The notes: generated by a model not told the origin, from the letters alone. A stretch of DNA of 64,000 nucleotides from Megascapheus bottae (GCA_024803745.1 JANJXV010000013.1:30608001-30672000); one strand, 5' to 3'. Shown: positions 50,540-61,785, counted from the stretch's first letter. A program made the numbers and translations.

Positions 50540-51075
50540 GTGGAATCACTGAAGATCTCAAACACTAAGAGCAACCTTAACTAAAAAAAGAACAAAGTTG
50601 GAGGCTCTTCAGTACCTAACTTGAAAATATACTAGAAAGTTGTCATGACCAAAACATCCCACTACTGGCATGAAAAGAGACATCCAGAATAACAAACAGA
50701 TTAGAATGCCCAGAAATAAATCCATACATTTAAATCTAACTAATTTTCCACATAGTACTGAGAATATACAATAGGAAACAACTGTCTTTTCTGCAGTGTT
50801 AGAAAGACTGCACATAGTCATGCACCAAAATAAAATCAACTCCTTGTCTCACGCCATACATAAAGTCAACAACAATTAAAGAATTAAATGTGAATTTGAG
50901 AATATGAAACCACTAGAGTAGCACAAAGGGGAAATGCTTTAGGAATGAGTGGTGATCGTACAAAATGGGGTGGACCATGATTTTTTTTAAGATATGCATG
51001 TTAAACAAAGATATAAAACTCAAACAGACAAATTACAGTATATCAAACTATTAAGCTTCTGAACAGGAAAGGAAG
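50540..51075 (+). mobile_element. Old L1 ORF2 fragment, sense
   Basis: AAGAGCAACCTTAACTAAAA, TACCTAACTTGAAAATATAC, CAGAAATAAATCCATACATT, TCTAACTAATTTTCCACATA, TGAAACCACTAGAGTAGCAC and CTATTAAGCTTCTGAACAGG occur in canonical ORF2 order. Diverged, with frameshifts and stops. Confidence 0.75.
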
Positions 51076-51126
51076 TCAGCAGCCAAGTGAGGATCTGACT
51101 ATAGGCAGGAAGAAAGTATTTAGAAA

Positions 51127-51130
<4 letters not shown>

Positions 51131-51174
<44 letters not shown>

Positions 51175-51188
51175 GTGTGTGCGTGTGC
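51131..51188 (+). repeat. (GT)n microsatellite
   Basis: About 29 GT dinucleotides with GC interruptions near the 3' end. The antisense THTH frame is an artefact of it. Confidence 0.95.
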
Positions 51189-51274
51189 TCTAAAATATAT
51201 AAAGAATGCAAACATTATTGAGTTTAAGATCAATAGTCAGGGGAAATAGCATTCCTTTAAAATAGTTGAAAGAA

Positions 51275-51410
51275 CAGAATAAACTCGCACTGATGACTTA
51301 CATCTGCAATTTAGCTGTGTAGGAGCTTGAGATCTTGAGGACTATTGTAAAGCTGCCCTAGGTAGAAAAGCCCATGAGATTCCACCTCCAGTTATATATT
51401 AAAAGAGTTG
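51275..51410 (+). mobile_element. Diverged 7SL-like SINE half
   Basis: GCACTGATGACTTACATCTG, GTAGGAGCTTGAGATCTTGA, AGAAAAGCCCATGAGATTCC and CCTCCAGTTATATATTAAAA follow the left half of the composite SINE. The right half is absent. Confidence 0.5.
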
Positions 51411-52073
51411 ATTGCTTTATACAGGAATTTTATTATGAATACACTTTTATGTAAGGTAATCAAACCATACCCAGGTTATTTGCAGACTAACATAAGGTGG
51501 GTTTTTAATCTGAAGTCATCGAATTGACTTGTATAACTATCGGCATTCTAGTTTCATGAAATTAAATGCTTTGAATGCCTCTACTTAGCTCATGGAAAAG
51601 GGAGGTAGCTTAATACCTACTTGTCTCAGAAATTCAGAAGACTATTAAGAGACTTCCCGAATATTTGGAGGATGTGCCCCAAGAAATTGGATACACTTCT
51701 CTAAAGGCTTGCCAAAGGGAATGTAGATTAGAGGAATACTGCTAGTACTAGAGAAAATCTAAGAGACTGCTTAGCCCATATGTTCCCAGCCTGGGATCTA
51801 CAGAGCTCCACAGGAGCTTCCAGGTGAGGGCCAATGCATGTGTGGACCCCCTGACATTGAGTATATAGCTATTGAACATATATTTTAGCTATATTGCCTA
51901 TTACCAAGCAAGATTTAGAAGCCATCGATTTTTGTCTTGACTTAGTTATGTTCTATTATTTAAGAAATAAAGTTACTCATATCAAAGGAGCATCCACATT
52001 AGAAATAATATCCAGGGCTATAATGCTATAATTCTGTGTTGTGCTTTGCAGCAGCAGGTTCCAAGATTCATTC

Positions 52074-52132
52074 TGTCTCTGTCTCTGTCTCCTCTGTCTC
52101 TGTCTCTGTCTCTCTGTCTCTCTGTCTCTCTG

Positions 52133-52181
<49 letters not shown>

Positions 52182-52225
52182 ATCTCTCTCTACCTCTCTA
52201 CCTCTCTCTGTTTCTCTTTCTGCAT
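52074..52225 (+). repeat. (TCTCTG)n/(TC)n pyrimidine microsatellite
   Basis: TGTCTC and TCTCTG units merging into pure TC from about 52140 to 52178, then degenerate CTCTAC units. All long frames on both strands here are low-complexity. Confidence 0.95.
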
Positions 52226-53615
52226 CTGTCATTCGCTTTCTCTCTCCATCCATCAAGCTATCAGCCATTTTCTTTAATAGCAAGAAACTTGCTAGGGAGA
52301 TGGGAAGATTAAGTATTGTTACTGGAAGTATCTAGTCTTGTGTAAAACAATAGATTTTAATACTGTGTTTTGTTTGGTTTTTGATTGTTTTTGTCTGAGA
52401 TTCTGACTGGACCGCAGTATCTGATACTTTTGCTCATTGGCTAGCGTAATGACTCCAGCTCTGATGGTATTTTTCACTGCCAACCTTTCATTGTTTCTAA
52501 CATGACTCAATACATTTTTGCTGAGAAGAGATTATTCAAATCCATCTACTTTATAAAATTTAATAAAATACAGTTGTTTGCTGATATCTCTCTTTTACTG
52601 GGCCTCATGAGATTCTTGTCTATGGACAAAATTTATGGATTAAAGGAGATGGGAGCATAAGATTTCTGGGTTATGAAAAATAATTTTTTGCAAATAACAA
52701 AGAGCTCATGTTTCCTATGGCTCATGTATAGTGCAGAGGCCATTTCTCATCAGAGAAAATCCATCTTCCTGTGAACGTCATGATTATGAATGGTTTCCTT
52801 CCCCACCAGCTCAGAATACATTATAAATAATAAATGTGTAATAAATAATGAATATCTAATCATTTAAAGGCGTTTTCTTTAAACACAAGTGTTCCACATT
52901 TGTGGACAAGAACCCTGATGATAGTAGTAGTAATTCAGTGCTAGATATTTTGAGACTTAATCCAGAAGTCTGCCAACACAAATAAAATATAGGAGTTTAA
53001 GAGTGGCCCAGGACTGAGGTAACGTTCTTGGCTACTCTTTGTTTCTGGAGCATTTTTCCCTGTTCTAGATTCTAACTTGATATTTGATCTTGTATTTGTA
53101 ATACACAATTAAACCCAACCAGCTCTGGTATACATTGACTTTTCTCTGTTGAACCTCCTCTTTTATTCAGGATCCTGATTTCCTTTCATCTGTTGAAAAC
53201 TCAGAGCCCATATCAGGGACTATCTTAATATTTGAAATAAGTTTCTGTCTGTAAAAGTATCTTCTTCAGACTAACCTGTCTGACCCAGTTACCTTTGTAC
53301 AGTTGGCACTCAGAGAATTCAACCTACAAAAGCCTGCAGGAGAATTTTTAAATATTGTTGGGGGTAAAGGTCCTCTACATGCTCTTGATTTGTGAATTGT
53401 ACTTAGTTATGAACTTAGTGATTCAACACAAATGTGTGAACTATTCAATGTTTTGAAATGTATTACTTTACAAGTTTTCGTTTGCTCTTATTGGAAAGAT
53501 TGGTCTAAGTAACTAGGAATAGAAGAGCAGTTTCTCAGGTAAACTTTCATTGGACCTAAATGTCTCTTCCTTCTGGCCTTCCTTCCTACCTCCTTTTTCC
53601 TCCCCCCGACTCTCT

Positions 53616-53852
53616 ATTTTTGTTGTTGCTGTTGCCAGTCCTAGGGCTTGAACTCAAGGCCTGTATGCTATCCATAGGCTTTTTTTTTTTTTTCTCAAGA
53701 CTGGTGTTCTATCACTTACGCCACAGCTGTACTTCTGGATTTATTGATGGTTAATTGGATATGGACTTTCATTTCCAGGCTGGCTTTGATCTTCAGATCT
53801 CAGCCTCATTACCACCTAGGATTACAGGTGTGAGCCCCCAGTGCCTGGCTAG
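53616..53852 (-). mobile_element. Composite 7SL-like/Geo SINE, antisense
   Basis: GTTGCCAGTCCTAGGGCTTG, GGTGTTCTATCACTTACGCC, GATGGTTAATTGGATATGGA, GATCTTCAGATCTCAGCCTC and ATTACAGGTGTGAGCCCCCA. An internal T-run lies at 53680-53693. Confidence 0.8.
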
Positions 53853-54559
53853 GAATGCCGATTTCTAATTAAAACTCTGTTGCCTTATCCTGTTTTGTAA
53901 GCCTACAAGAAATTTCATGGCATTTATCACAAGCTGTATATGGAAATTCTGTACCTGATTTCTTCAAACCCCCAACAAAGCTTAACTCCCTGAATCCATT
54001 TTCAATAAAACATTTCAGTCTATTATCATTTAAATTTTATCATTCAGCTGAAAAATCTTCATTCTCAAACAGCTAGTAATTCTTAGTGATAGTTCTTTTA
54101 CTTTTCCATCTACTAGTGGCAGAAGTGACATTAATGATAGACTGAATCAAGTAGAGTTTGTGTTGAATTGTTTCATAGCCAGCTAAAGTTATCAAATTTT
54201 CAATGTGTTCAACAAAGATTATTTGTGATGATCATTTATTTTTTGAAGATGTTCCTTATATTTCATGTAATCCCTTTGGATCTCTAGGACCAGTATATTC
54301 CTTCACTGTCTCTGATAAGCATGCTTTAATTTTATTAATGGCAATGTAGGTACAAATGGAACTGATTAAAAGGTATCAGTATTCAGTGAGCAGGATTAAA
54401 GTAGTTTATTGCTTAAATAGTTGTCATATTAACTGTATTGTGTGTGTGTGTGTGTTCTATTTTGTGTTTTGTATTTGTCATTTCATTCTTAAGGATAAAT
54501 TAGGCAAACAGTTGTTGCCCACATTTGGTTTCATGAGTGAGGTTAAGTGATAAGAAAGG

Positions 54560-54808
54560 TCTTGTTGCATTGTGGCTCGCACCTATAATCCTAGCTACTC
54601 TGGAGGCTGAGATCTGAGGATCAAGGTTCAAAGCCAGCCCAGGCACAATTAACCTCTAGAAAAACAGGAAGTAGGGCTTAGCTCAAGGGTGGTAGCCTTG
54701 ATCTGAAGAGCTGAGGGACAACACCCAGGCTCAGGGGCAGGGAGGTAGCCTTGAGCTGAAGAGCTCAGGGACTGCCCAGGCAGAGTTCAAGCCCCATGAC
54801 CCACAAAA
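54560..54808 (+). mobile_element. Composite SINE with duplicated Geo-like right half
   Basis: Left half: TTGTGGCTCGCACCTATAAT, CTACTCTGGAGGCTGAGATC, CAAGGTTCAAAGCCAGCCCA. In the right half, GGTAGCCTTGATCTGAAGAG CTGAGGGACA is followed by a second GGTAGCCTTGAGCTGAAGAG CTCAGGGACT about 65 bases later, so this part is tandemly duplicated. The tail became the AAAG array. Confidence 0.85.
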
Positions 54809-54835
54809 AGGAAAGAAAGAAAGAAAGAAAGAAAA

Positions 54836-54895
<60 letters not shown>

Positions 54896-54929
54896 GAAAG
54901 AAAGAAAGAGGGAAAGAAAGAAAGAAAGA
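54809..54929 (+). repeat. (AAAG)n microsatellite
   Basis: About 30 AAAG units with a few interruptions, directly at the 3' end of the SINE at 54560. Confidence 0.95.
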
Positions 54930-54936
54930 TTTTGTC

Positions 54937-55023
54937 TTCTCTTGCTGTGGTTCTGGGAATTGAACCAAAGCCTGACCCTTGCTAGACAAGTGCTCAATCA
55001 CTGACCTGCATAACTTAGCTCCT
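54937..55023 (-). mobile_element. ID-like SINE fragment, antisense
   Basis: TTCTGGGAATTGAACCAAAG, TTGCTAGACAAGTGCTCAAT and CACTGACCTGCATAACTTAG are the antisense of an ID/tRNA-type SINE with its B box. Confidence 0.6.
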
Positions 55024-55617
55024 GACAGTAAGACACCTTAATAACTGAACAGACATATAATCTCAGATTGCTTATTTCTAAGGTGTCAGGACATATTTTC
55101 CCTTTAAAATAATGGCTATTTTTAAATATTCCAGCTACATTAAAATGCTGTTTTCCTGAATGAGTTCAAAAGGTGTCACATTGTATTTTATTTATGAAGG
55201 GTTACTACTGAAGATGAATACAGAGATTTGCTAAACTCATAAATATAATTTCTGTTTTTATGCCTTGCACTTACATTTTGCTAGAAGGATTGTTTTTCAT
55301 CTATGTATCTCCTCTTTCCAATTTATTATAAAGGTTCCAAACCATGCTCCATTCCAAAGTGATCTGTGCTTTTTGCTCTGACTGCTTTGGGCAATTAGGT
55401 AACATCACATTAAATCGAAAATTATTTTTTACTCTGGGATAAGTGAAGACTTAAGTCTCTTATTTTTGTTCTTTGCCATATTATCAGTGCTTAAGCAGGT
55501 AGAAGATCTCAGTTGACATTCTTAATTCTACTTGAAAAGATGTTTGAAGTCTGTTCTGAAGTAAATTCAGCTGACAGAAATTTATGTGTATATTTTCTAT
55601 ACAGAAATAAAAGTTTT

Positions 55618-55834
55618 GGGGCTGGGAGTTTGGCCTAGTGGTAGAGTGCTTGCCTAGCATGCACGAAGACCCAGGTTCGATTCCTCAGTACCACATACAT
55701 AGAAAAAAGCCAGAAGTGGTGCTGAGGCTCAAGTGGTAGAGCTCTAGCCTTGAGAAAGTCTAAGGACAGTGCTCAGGCCCTGAGCTCAAGCCCAGGACTG
55801 GCACCAAAAAAAAAAAAAAAAAGAAAGAAAGAAA
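55618..55834 (+). mobile_element. IDL-Geo dimeric SINE (cluster member 1)
   Basis: GGGGCTGGGAGTTTGGCCTAG, B box GGTTCGATTCC, right half GAAGTGGTGCTGAGGCTCAA, and an A-tail ending in GAAA units. An imperfect duplication of AGAAATAAAAGTTTT flanks it. Confidence 0.92.
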
Positions 55835-56048
55835 AGTCTTAGTCTATATCATTTGAACCTACAGATCATTGAAAGCTGTCTGGTGGAGAAATACTGGGGG
55901 ACAAAGAGGGACATTGTATAGGACTTCTCACACTGCAGCACATTTTCTTACCTTCTGGAAGGAGAAAGAGGTATCTGAAGCAAAGAGAGTGGCATGAACT
56001 GATATTGGCAGGGACAGAACAACCAGATCAACCTAGCTCCCCTCACTT

Positions 56049-56124
56049 CTTGTTTACTTTATCTACCTGCTTGTTTACTTTATCTACCTGCTTGTTTACT
56101 TTATCTACCTGCTTGTTTACTTTA
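56049..56124 (+). repeat. Minisatellite, 21-bp unit, about 3.6 copies
   Basis: CTTGTTTACTTTATCTACCTG repeats at 56049, 56070, 56091 and partly 56112. The complete copies are identical. Confidence 0.95.
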
Positions 56125-56204
56125 CCTTCCCAGTAACTTCCTTCTATTCAGTAGAATAAGGCAAAAGAGATGAGCTGTGTTGCATTATAGAAGACTGTCT
56201 TTTT

Positions 56205-56394
56205 TTTTTGCCAGTCCTGGCTTAGGCTCAGAGCTTAAGCATTGTCCTTGGACTTTCTCAAGGCTAGCACTCTACCACTTGAGCCTCAGCACCACTTCCG
56301 GCTTTTTGCTATGTATGTGGGGTACTGAGGAATCAAACCCGGGTCTTCGTGCATGCTAGGCAAGCACTCCACCACTAGGCCAAACTCCCAGCCC
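56205..56394 (-). mobile_element. IDL-Geo dimeric SINE, antisense (cluster member 2)
   Basis: T-run, GCCAGTCCTGGCTTAGGCTC, ACTTCCGGCTTTTTGC, GGAATCAAACCCGGG, CTCCCAGCCCC. The flanking duplication AGAAGACTGTCTTTT / AGAAAACTGTCTTTT shows one mismatch. Confidence 0.9.
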
Positions 56395-56642
56395 CTAGAA
56401 AACTGTCTTTTGAGACTCACTCGGGAAAGTCCCTTTGTCAGTCTGAACAAATAAGGACCCATATTGGCAAAGTTTACATGCCAAGGACTAGTGTGACTCA
56501 CTTGAAGAAGCAGGGTATAACTTCCAGACAACAGCAGTCATTTCTTAGCCACAAAAAATGAATTCTGCAAAGGACCTGAGGTACCTCTCCCCAGCCAAGC
56601 CTTTCCATCTTTGCAGGGATCTATGTAAAAAGATCCAGATAA

Positions 56643-56839
56643 GGTCTGGGAGTTTGGCCTAGTGGTTAAAGTGCTTGCCTAGCATGCATGAAGACCCGGG
56701 TTCGATTCCTTGGTACCACATACTTAGAAAAAAGCCAGAAGTGGTGCTGTGGCTAAAGTGGTAGAGCTCTAGCCTTGAGAAAGTCCAAGGACAGTGCTCA
56801 GGCGCTGAGCTCAAGCCCAGGACTGGCAAAAAAAAAAAA
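56643..56839 (+). mobile_element. IDL-Geo dimeric SINE (cluster member 3), with target-site duplication
   Basis: GGTCTGGGAGTTTGGCCTAG, B box GGTTCGATTCC, right half GAAGTGGTGCTGTGGCTAAA and an A-run. The duplication AGATCCAGATAA is at 56631-56642 and again from 56840. Confidence 0.92.
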
Positions 56840-56879
56840 AGATCCAGATAAATGAGACCAAATCCTCAAATCAGACAAA

Positions 56880-56945
56880 CACAAAAATATAGATGTATAC
56901 ACACATACATACATACATGCATGGATATATGTGTATATATAATTT
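56880..56945 (+). repeat. CATA/TATG-rich simple repeat
   Basis: ACACATACATACATACATGC then GGATATATGTGTATATAT. Confidence 0.7.
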
Positions 56946-57323
56946 TAAGTAGGTAAGTTTGAAATAATTTTGATGAGGTGAAAAATTCACTGACACATTT
57001 ATCATAGAACATGATATTCTGAGGCATTAAAATAAAAACTCATCAGTGAATTCTTGACTTGCCAATTCATGGATCCTTAGACATTTCTTCAAAAAATTGA
57101 AGTCCAGATGATGTTTGCTAAGAGGCTAGGTAAACATAGTCAGTATTGTAGTCTGTCCAGCTAAGATACATTTACATTTTGAGTAATCTTTATTATTTCT
57201 ATTATTGAACCAATTCAGCAGAAGTTGAAGGGAAACAAAACAAACATTTCCAAGTATCCATCATGACAAAATCCACATTGGCCTGTCCTCAGGAGTCTCC
57301 ATACTTTAAGAAGCTATAATTTT

Positions 57324-57511
57324 TCTTTCCCACTCATGGGCTTGAGCTCAGGGCCTGAGCACTGACCTTCGACTTTCTTAAGGCTAGCGCTCTACCACTT
57401 ACGCCTCAGAACCACTTCTGGCTTTTTTCTATGTATGTGGTACCGAGGAATCGAACCCCAGTCTTCGTGTATGTTAGGCAAGCACTCTACCATGAAGCCA
57501 AACTCCTGGCC
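57324..57511 (-). mobile_element. IDL-Geo dimeric SINE, antisense (cluster member 4), with 16-bp target-site duplication
   Basis: The antisense order is CTCATGGGCTTGAGCTCAGG, CTCTACCACTTACGCCTCAG, GGAATCGAACCCCAG, CTCCTGGCC. The duplication AAGAAGCTATAATTTT is at 57308-57323 and 57512-57527. Confidence 0.92.
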
Positions 57512-57852
57512 AAGAAGCTATAATTTTAAAGAAGACTTTTGGTTTGATTTTTTTTCTATAATCTTTTCATGGGAAAGAACCCATTTCATGATATGGTACC
57601 TTTTGTATCTATTCCTACCTAATGAGATTTTACATAATCATCATGATCACATAAGAATCATCTCAAATAAGAAATGTTTTGTTATTTTTACTCCTGTCAT
57701 TTATGAAAAAATTCACCTAATATGCATTTATTGTGTCCTGCTTATCAGTTTGATAAGAGACTAACTTATTAATGGATATTGTCTTCTTCAGCCTTCTTCA
57801 CCATGCCATAAGTGTCGATCTTAATATATCTACTTAATAATGTATCAATCTA

Positions 57853-58040
57853 GGGGACAGGAGTTTGGCCTAGTGGTAGAGTATTTGCCTAGAATGTACA
57901 AAAACCTGGGTTTGATTCCTCTGTACCACATACATAGAAAAAGCCAGAAATGATGTTATGGCTCAAGTCTAGTCTTGAGAAAACCCAAGGACAGTGCTCA
58001 GGCTCTGAGTTCAAGCTCCAGGGTTGGCAAAAATAAATAA
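57853..58040 (+). mobile_element. IDL-Geo dimeric SINE, older (cluster member 5)
   Basis: GGGGACAGGAGTTTGGCCTAG, TTTGATTCCTCTGTACCACA, AATGATGTTATGGCTCAAGT with a deletion in the right-half A-box area, then CTGAGTTCAAGCTCCAGGG and an AAATAAATAA tail. Confidence 0.85.
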
Positions 58041-58135
58041 TATATTGATCTATTCATCTGTGCATGGGTTTCAGCATCTATAAACTACGATAAATAACAT
58101 GTGATTCTCTAATTCTGTAAACTTGAAGTGGAGTG

Positions 58136-58230
58136 TAGGTGTGTGTGTGTGTGTATGTGTCTGTGTCTGTGTGCATGCACGTTAGCATACACCAAATGTG
58201 TATGTGTATGTGCATGTATGTTGCATAGAA
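58136..58230 (+). repeat. (GT)n-type degenerate microsatellite
   Basis: GTGTGTGTGTGTGTATGTGT followed by variants with CTGT, CATG and TATG. Confidence 0.85.
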
Positions 58231-59099
58231 CAACACTCAGTCTTTGACTTATGCTCATTATTTGGGGTATTTCTTCAAATTAAATTGTACTAGTTAATGT
58301 TTCTTGTTTGTCTGAAAGGAAAGAAAATTAAAACTACTTTGTTCATTAGTCAGTAGAATGTAGGTTTGAAAGAAGAACTACTTGTAAGAGATGATGGTAT
58401 CTCTAAAATAGTTTTAATTACATGAAAATATTTGAGAATTTTTTTCCATAATGAAACAGTACAAATGGAACTTTTACATAAAATATAACATCAGGATCAC
58501 AGTGTCTCAACCCTCTCCCAACTCATTATTAAAGATTATCACAAAGGTGACTAGAAAGCAAAAAAAATAAATAAACACCACTACTGGCAACTAATAAAAT
58601 GATTATTTTATTGTTTGCAGAGTCAGTAAGATAGGATTAAGAAATCCACTCCTAGAACACTCACATTTGACCTTATGAGTTGAAACCCTCCTTACAGCTA
58701 CCCAATAAGAGAGAGGTAAATAACTTGTTTCATTCTGTGCCTTTTCTAATTGGAAAAGGATTCCTAATAGGACAGAGTCGTGACTTGTTCCCTCTGCCTT
58801 TCTTCAGCTTGCCCTGTCACTCTCAGAATCCAATTTAAAAAAATAGAAAAACTGTATTGTCATGACAATAACATTGTGAATACCAAAATTAAAAGTGGCA
58901 TTATGGACAGAAAAACAAACCAACAACAGCTTAGAGTCATACCTGTTTATGAGAGGAAATTCCTTTAGGTTAAAGAGATTGGAAAAATAACTTTTTAAGG
59001 ACAGAAAAACAGAATTAGTAAATTTAATTATTTATTTCTAATTAAGCATATTCTGTCTAGACAAAGCTATGAAAATTACAGGAGTCTTTGTGAGACTTC

Positions 59100-59470
59100 A
59101 TAAATTGTATCTGTGCCCATATACAAATTCTATTCTGGGTCATGTGCAACAAACAGAAGTACAACCAGTCTAGAGTCAACATACCTACACACCTAGGACT
59201 TATCTGGGTTTTGGAGAGATCCTTTGCATGTGTTAATCTGGAAAGTTATGGAAAAGAAGAAGCCAGACTGACTTCTTTGTGATCAACAGAGCCCCAGAAC
59301 TCTGCCTGACTGAGTGGGAAAAGAAAACTCAGCAGCCCATGAGACTTCAGGCAGTCTGATCAAAAGCCTACAAAATTAGGACACATCTGGAGTTGTGAAA
59401 AACTGCTTGGTGGATAGGACTCCAATATGTCATGAGAGAAAGGAGGCCAGACATACTTTCTCCATAATTA
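59100..59470 (+). repeat. Diverged tandem duplication, about 183-bp period
   Basis: CAGTCTAGAGTCAAC...CCTACACACCTAGGACTTATCTGG (around 59167-59207) recurs as CAGTCTGATCAAAAGCCTAC...TTAGGACACATCTGG (around 59353-59390). GAAGCCAGACTGACTTCTTT is answered by GAGGCCAGACATACTTTCTC at the same offset. Family unknown. Confidence 0.5.
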
Positions 59471-59853
59471 TGTTGATTTCCATTCATGCTTGCCTGGGGT
59501 GTTGGTTCAACCTTAGTGTCTTTGTGTTTGAAACACAAAGATGCTATGGTTAGAAAAAAATACATCTACACATGGTATACTATATCATCAGCATATATTA
59601 GTTGATAGTATTTTATAGGTCATTATTTGATGAAACAAGTGTCTTGATTCCAGTATCAGCAAAACTCAGTCTACTTCATTTCAAATTCTGTCATATCATT
59701 TGTTAATCTATTTTTATGGAAGATTGTTTTGAATTGTTTCAATGTCTCAAAAAAGGAATATTTCACACATTTTTATAATGCATTGCCAGTGGCTATAAGC
59801 GAATAGGGTATTTATCTAGCTTACAATATTAACAAACATTTCTTAATTTCTAG

Positions 59854-60021
<168 letters not shown>

Positions 60022-60084
60022 TGATCACGTTACTTATTTATTTGGTTTTTACTATGGAACAGATACAATTTCTTATGATCTAAT

Positions 60085-60175
60085 GTTCAAGAAGTAATGT
60101 ACCCACTAACTGATGAATGTAACTTTATCCTCCTCTGTACATCACCCCAACAATAAATTTTTTAAAAGTTCAAAA
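60085..60175 (+). mobile_element. L1 3'-terminal fragment, sense
   Basis: TTCAAGAAGTAATGTACCCA, CTGATGAATGTAACTTTATC, CCTCTGTACATCACCCCAAC and AATAAA with an A-rich tail, as at 15866. Confidence 0.65.
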
Positions 60176-60639
60176 AAATAAAAATACATAATATGTCTCC
60201 ACAAAAATATAGTAATTTTTCAAACCATAAAATAGCAGTAATATATACAAACTATATAAAATAGAAAAATGTTAAAATAGTATTATTCAAATATCTCATA
60301 TATTTCCAACTGCAATATACTAGTTTTGAAACAAGATTAGGAAATTTTTTATCTCTTTTCTGAAAGCCTCAAGAAAAGCTTAACCAACATTACTGAAAGA
60401 AATGTTGCCTACAGTGCGAATGAAGAGAATAAAAGATCATGGTCAGTATTGGATATGGACACAAATGGAGAGAATTTGATAAATATTTATCTTCACATGT
60501 GTACATATGAAAATACTCATCCACCTTTACATGTAAAGATATGCTTCTTCAAAGTGCTTTAGCTATGATAAGACCCCAAGGAAAACAACGTGGTCTTGTG
60601 ATCTAAGAAATTTCTGCATTCATTCAAGAAGCATTAATG

Positions 60640-61150
60640 AAATATCTAGTGTGCACTACATTCCAGGGACAGAAATATAAGCTATGACAGTGGGTTTCTG
60701 TGCTTCCATCAGAAATAATGACATTGCCCCATTTGTAAGGAAATGGAAAGTCCCAGAAAAAATTATAATAATCGAAGTAACCCAGACGCAAGGAAAAGTA
60801 AATTACATAATTTCCTTCATTTGAAATAACTAGAATGTGTCTGATATTGCTAAGCAAATAGGACTATATATAATGAAGCAAATCAACGTTAAGAAATTGA
60901 AATGAGAGGTCCTTATCATGTACTGTTTGTAGTTTTCTTTTTCTGTTTCTGGTAGTTTTGTGTACCTTATATCTTGTATATAAGTTTATTCAATCTCTGA
61001 AAGGTAAAGAGAATCACAAAAACAAGGAAAGAGGATGAACTAATGCAACATAGACACTCACTTGACACTGCATTGGAAATGAACTCTACAAGTAGGGAGG
61101 GGGTGGCGAGATTAGGTAGGTATAAGTGAGAGATAACAAAATCAAGATAT
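60640..61150 (+). mobile_element. L1 ORF2 end and 3'UTR, sense
   Basis: TTCTGTGCTTCCATCAGAAA, TGACATTGCCCCATTTGTAA and GGAAATGGAAAGTCCCAGAA correspond to the last ORF2 codons of the L1 at 32347. 3'UTR-like sequence with GGGAGGGGGTGGCGAGATTA follows. 5'-truncated. Confidence 0.65.
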
Positions 61151-61587
61151 AATGCTTCACATTGGAAGTCCACCAGGATGAATGCACATGTGATCTCTAA
61201 AGGTCAACAAAGGTGCTTCATAAGCAAATTCAAGTTTCAATTTATGTCAGTAATTTGTTTTTCTCATACAGAAGATATAATATACTGTTTTCTCACTACT
61301 CTGTCCTCAAAACTTACAGTATGACTTTGTAAAGCCACCACTTTTAAATTTTTCTTAAATTTCTTAAATTCAGTCTTCAGGAGTGAATGTCACATCTCTT
61401 AGGAGTTTGGGGAGAAATAATTTAGTGACAGTGCGATGTGTGAGGACTGGAGGTACTTCGTTTCCTCTCAGAAGTTTGTACGCAGCAGAGCTGAGCAGAA
61501 AATCACCAACGTGGCAGCTTTCTGCTTCTACCTTACAACATCAAGTGAGCCAACTACTGCAAAAAAAAATACTTCTTTGGTCTTAAT

Positions 61588-61785
61588 ATTTTTTGCTAGT
61601 CCTGGGGCTTGAATGCAGGGCCTGAGCACTGTCATTGGGTTTTCCTCAAGGCTGGTGTTATACAACTTGAGCCATAGCATCACTTCCAGTGTTTGCTGTG
61701 AATGTAGTACTGAGGAATTGAACCCAGGGCTTCATGCATGCTAGGCAAGCACTCTATCATAGGCTACTCTCCCAGCCCTTTTGAT
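61588..61785 (-). mobile_element. IDL-Geo dimeric SINE, antisense
   Basis: TTGCTAGTCCTGGGGCTTGA, CTTGAGCCATAGCATCACTT, GGAATTGAACCCAGG, CATGCTAGGCAAGCACTCTA and CTCCCAGCCC. Moderately mutated, no clear target-site duplication. Confidence 0.88.

Larger units (their letters stand above)
35433..59853 (+). other. ANO3: ANO3 intron between exons 4 and 5
   Basis: A 24421-nt GT-AG intron in phase 0. The left part (35.7-39.2 kb) and right part (45.1-58.1 kb) are repeat-laden. The middle (39.2-45.1 kb) carries only a MIR relic and a short tandem duplication, plus several stretches of more even base composition that could be conserved non-coding DNA. I see no nested gene. MUC15, which lies antisense within ANO3 in humans, is not recognisable here and is expected further 3'. 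Confidence 0.9.

Noticed and set aside
51020..51211. Antisense frame with a Thr-His run
   Set aside because: It is the GT microsatellite read backwards.
52036..52335. Four overlapping Ser/Leu-rich or Arg/Glu-rich frames
   Set aside because: Translations of the TC/TCTCTG microsatellite in different frames; not genes.
54731..55001. Phe/Leu/Ser-rich antisense frames
   Set aside because: Translation of the AAAG array joined to SINE sequence.
56049..56124. CRISPR-like regular repeat
   Set aside because: Units are directly adjacent without spacers and the host is a mammal; it is a minisatellite.
35433..59853. Nested antisense MUC15, known inside ANO3 in humans
   Set aside because: No mucin-like Ser/Thr-rich antisense exon or recognisable MUC15 sequence was seen; in humans it lies further 3' in ANO3.
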